From Christensenellaceae bacterium (GTDB lineage Bacteria; Bacillota; Clostridia; Christensenellales; SZUA-584), in the NCBI GenBank assembly GCA_012719815.1, contig JAAXZP010000324.1, positions 1 through 8,174 on the forward strand: DNA of 8,174 nucleotides, read 5' to 3'. The stretch's first letter is position 1. Every line of letters starts with the position of its first letter. Both the position numbers and the translations under genes were made by a program. The notes under the pieces were generated by a model that saw only the letters and a list, made by a program, of their open reading frames with translations, did not search any database and was not told where the DNA came from. Below are positions 6,700 to 8,174 of the stretch, one piece after another.

Positions 6700-6723
6700 C
6701 TCGGCTGTATTCAGGGGGGAGAG

Positions 6724-7287
6724 ATGGGAACCAGGGAGAAGATCATGGAGGCGGCGCGGGAACTGTTTGAGCAAACGGGGTTCCCGTCGGCCACGACAAG
6801 ATAGATTGCGCTGAGGGCGGGCGTTTCCGAGGTGACGCTTTTCCGGCATTTCAAATCCAAGCGGAGCCTGTTTGAGGAGACTTTGCGCCACTGTTTTCAC
6901 CCCTATACGATGGAGGATTACCTGAAAAACGGCGTCACATACGACCTTCGGACCGACCTTAGGCATATCGCCTACGATATGTTGAATACATACAAAAAGA
7001 ATGCGCCGCTGATCCGGATGGTGCTGCGCGACAAATTTCGCGGGTCCACGCCGGAGAGGAACGTGCGCAAAAGCGAGCAGATGGCGCAGAGCAGCCTTCT
7101 TACGTATTTTACGGCGATGCACGAGGCGGGGCTGCTCGCCGCCGAGCCGGAGATGGCGATGAGGCTGTATACCACCAACATACTGGGGCATTTTTTCCGG
7201 GGCCTGCACGGCATGGCGCCCGGCGGGGACGACGACAGGTATTTTGACTGGATGCTGGATAAGATCATCGGCATTCTGGAGAAATAA
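6724..7287 (+). pseudogene. TetR/AcrR family regulator interrupted by TAG at codon 27
   Basis: Read through the stop, this is a 187-position TetR regulator of normal length. The N-terminal helix-turn-helix is clear: REKIMEAARELFEQTGFPSATTR, then the TAG (6802-6804), then IALRAGVSEVTLFRHFKSKRSLFEE. The stop replaces a residue that is usually polar in the family (often Glu, Asp or Gln), and GAG, CAG or AAG would each need one base change. The downstream ligand-binding part is intact to TAA 7287. The start ATG has AGGGGGGAG just ahead. A restart at GTG 6832 would give 151 residues lacking most of the DNA-binding domain, so no working repressor is expected. It lies 21 bp before an ABC exporter gene and directly after an operator-like palindrome. 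Recent inactivation, sequencing error or readthrough are all possible. Confidence 0.85.
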
Positions 7288-7308
7288 AATTTCACTTCGG
7301 GGAGCATT

Positions 7309-8174
7309 ATGGGAAAACTTTTGAAATATCTGAAGCCTTACGGATGGCAGGCGCTGGTCGTGGTGGCTATGACCGCGGTGCAGGCGCTCTCCCAGCTTTA
7401 CCTGCCCAACCTGATGTCGGACATCGTTAACAGGGGCGTTGTGGGCCGGGATATCGGCTTCATCGTCAGGACCGGCCTGCTGATGCTGGGCTTTACGCTG
7501 GTGGTGACGGTGTGCACCGTGATCGCGCGGCTGTTTGCGTCCAAAACGGCCGTGGGGTTTGCGCGGGATCTGAGGCGGGACATATTCAGGACGGTGGAGG
7601 GCTTTTCGCTGGCCGAGTTTGACAGGATCGGCACCGCGTCGCTGATCACGCGGTCCACCAACGACGTGACGCAGATACAGAACGTGATGGTGATGATACT
7701 CTCGATGCTGCTGGCGGCGCCCATTACGGCGGCGGGCGGCATTGTGATGGCGCTGCGCAAGGACGCCGGGCTGTCGTGGCTGATTATCGTGATTGTGGTT
7801 CTGATTTCTGCGGTGATACTGGGCATCGCGCTGAAGGTGATGCCGCTGTTCAAGTCTTTGCAGCAAAAGGTGGACCGGGTGAACCTGGTGCTGCGCGAGA
7901 ACCTGACGGGAATTCGCGTGATCCGCGCGTTCAACAAGACGCAGTACGAGCAGCAGCGCTTTGACGAAGCCAACAAGGACCTCACTAATACGTCGGTGGC
8001 GGCGTATCGCTGGATGAGCTTGATGTTCCCCGCAATCATGGTAGTGCTGAACCTCGCGACGGTGGCGGTGCTGTGGTTCGGCGGACGGCTGGTGGATGCC
8101 GGCACGACGCAGGTGGGCGACCTGATGGCGTTCCAGCAATACGTGATGCAGGTAATGTTTGCGCTCATCATGGC
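7309..8174 (+). CDS. ABC transporter, exporter-type membrane domain (partial)
   Basis: The first 288 codons of a probable ABC half-transporter with fused membrane and ATPase domains, cut by the window end. Visible are membrane segments near residues 14-35, 52-75, 127-148, 156-176 and 241-258, and family blocks FDRIGTASLITRSTNDVTQIQ (about 104-124) and ENLTGIRVIRAFNKTQYEQQRF (about 197-218), typical of multidrug exporters of the LmrA/MsbA/BmrCD type. Walker motifs would lie beyond the edge. The start ATG has GGGGAG about five bases ahead and follows the tetR stop by 21 bp, so both are co-transcribed. Such genes often come in pairs forming a heterodimer; the partner would be further right. The substrate cannot be predicted. 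Confidence 0.92.
   Translation, partial: MGKLLKYLKPYGWQALVVVAMTAVQALSQLYLPNLMSDIVNRGVVGRDIGFIVRTGLLMLGFTLVVTVCTVIARLFASKTAVGFARDLRRDIFRTVEGFSLAEFDRIGTASLITRSTNDVTQIQNVMVMILSMLLAAPITAAGGIVMALRKDAGLSWLIIVIVVLISAVILGIALKVMPLFKSLQQKVDRVNLVLRENLTGIRVIRAFNKTQYEQQRFDEANKDLTNTSVAAYRWMSLMFPAIMVVLNLATVAVLWFGGRLVDAGTTQVGDLMAFQQYVMQVMFALIM

Larger units (their letters stand above)
6454..6723. other. Divergent intergenic region
   Basis: This 270-bp gap separates the NusG-II unit (minus) from the tetR-ABC unit (plus). From left to right it holds the NusG-II leader with a GC hairpin, that unit's predicted promoter, an AT-rich patch at about 6600-6647 that stands out in the GC-rich surroundings, a 13-bp palindrome, two TTGACA hexamers, a 16-bp operator-like repeat and the tetR ribosome binding site. 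No small coding region in it could be supported. Confidence 0.7.

Noticed and set aside
6832..7287. Independent 151-residue gene from GTG 6832
   Set aside because: No ribosome binding site, and it begins inside the TetR DNA-binding domain; better seen as the remainder of the interrupted tetR frame.
6454..8139. Minus-strand frame open for over 2 kb, joined to the NusG-II gene
   Set aside because: It is antisense to the clear TetR and ABC reading frames and rich in His, Arg, Gln and Pro in low-complexity runs, as expected of a shadow frame in GC-rich DNA. Only 6453-6091 matches a family.

Overview
The window looks like chromosomal DNA from a GC-rich member of the Clostridia (Bacillota). The reasons are strong AGGAGG-type ribosome binding sites, a RecD2 helicase coupled to a ComF protein, a YugP-like membrane zinc peptidase, and a NusG-domain-II / Gx-transporter pair, all of which are families common in that class. 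No genus can be named from the sequence alone.

Left and centre (1-6453) are read on the minus strand and fall into three apparent transcription units. In transcription order: (i) a NusG domain II protein (6453-6091), a Gx-family membrane transporter (6101-5535, TTG start) and a YugP-like zinc metallopeptidase (5538-4843), each overlapping the next; (ii) a complete transketolase (4675-2693) with its own promoter, a leader of about 110 nt and a clear rho-independent terminator; (iii) recD2 (2531-303) with an extended -10 promoter, overlapping by ATGA the start of a comF-family gene that runs off the left edge. Some upstream in-frame ATGs overextend recD2, tkt and the NusG-II gene; promoter, ribosome binding site and family length all favour the shorter starts given here.

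Right (6724-8174) is read on the plus strand. It holds a TetR-family regulator followed 21 bp later by the first 288 codons of an ABC exporter that continues past the window. The regulator has an in-frame TAG at codon 27, inside its DNA-binding domain, yet the rest of the frame is intact to a normal TetR length. Its promoter region carries a perfect 16-bp inverted repeat of operator type and a second 13-bp palindrome. The simplest reading is a self-regulated drug-efflux operon whose repressor has been recently inactivated; sequencing error or stop-codon readthrough are the alternatives.

The 270-bp divergent region between the two halves (6454-6723) holds the promoters for both directions, a GC-rich leader hairpin on the NusG-II side and an AT-rich patch. 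I saw no rRNA, tRNA, CRISPR array, insertion sequence or phage gene, and no strong evidence of a wholly new system. The points most worth checking are the amber-interrupted regulator with its operators and the unusual NusG-II / Gx / YugP cluster.
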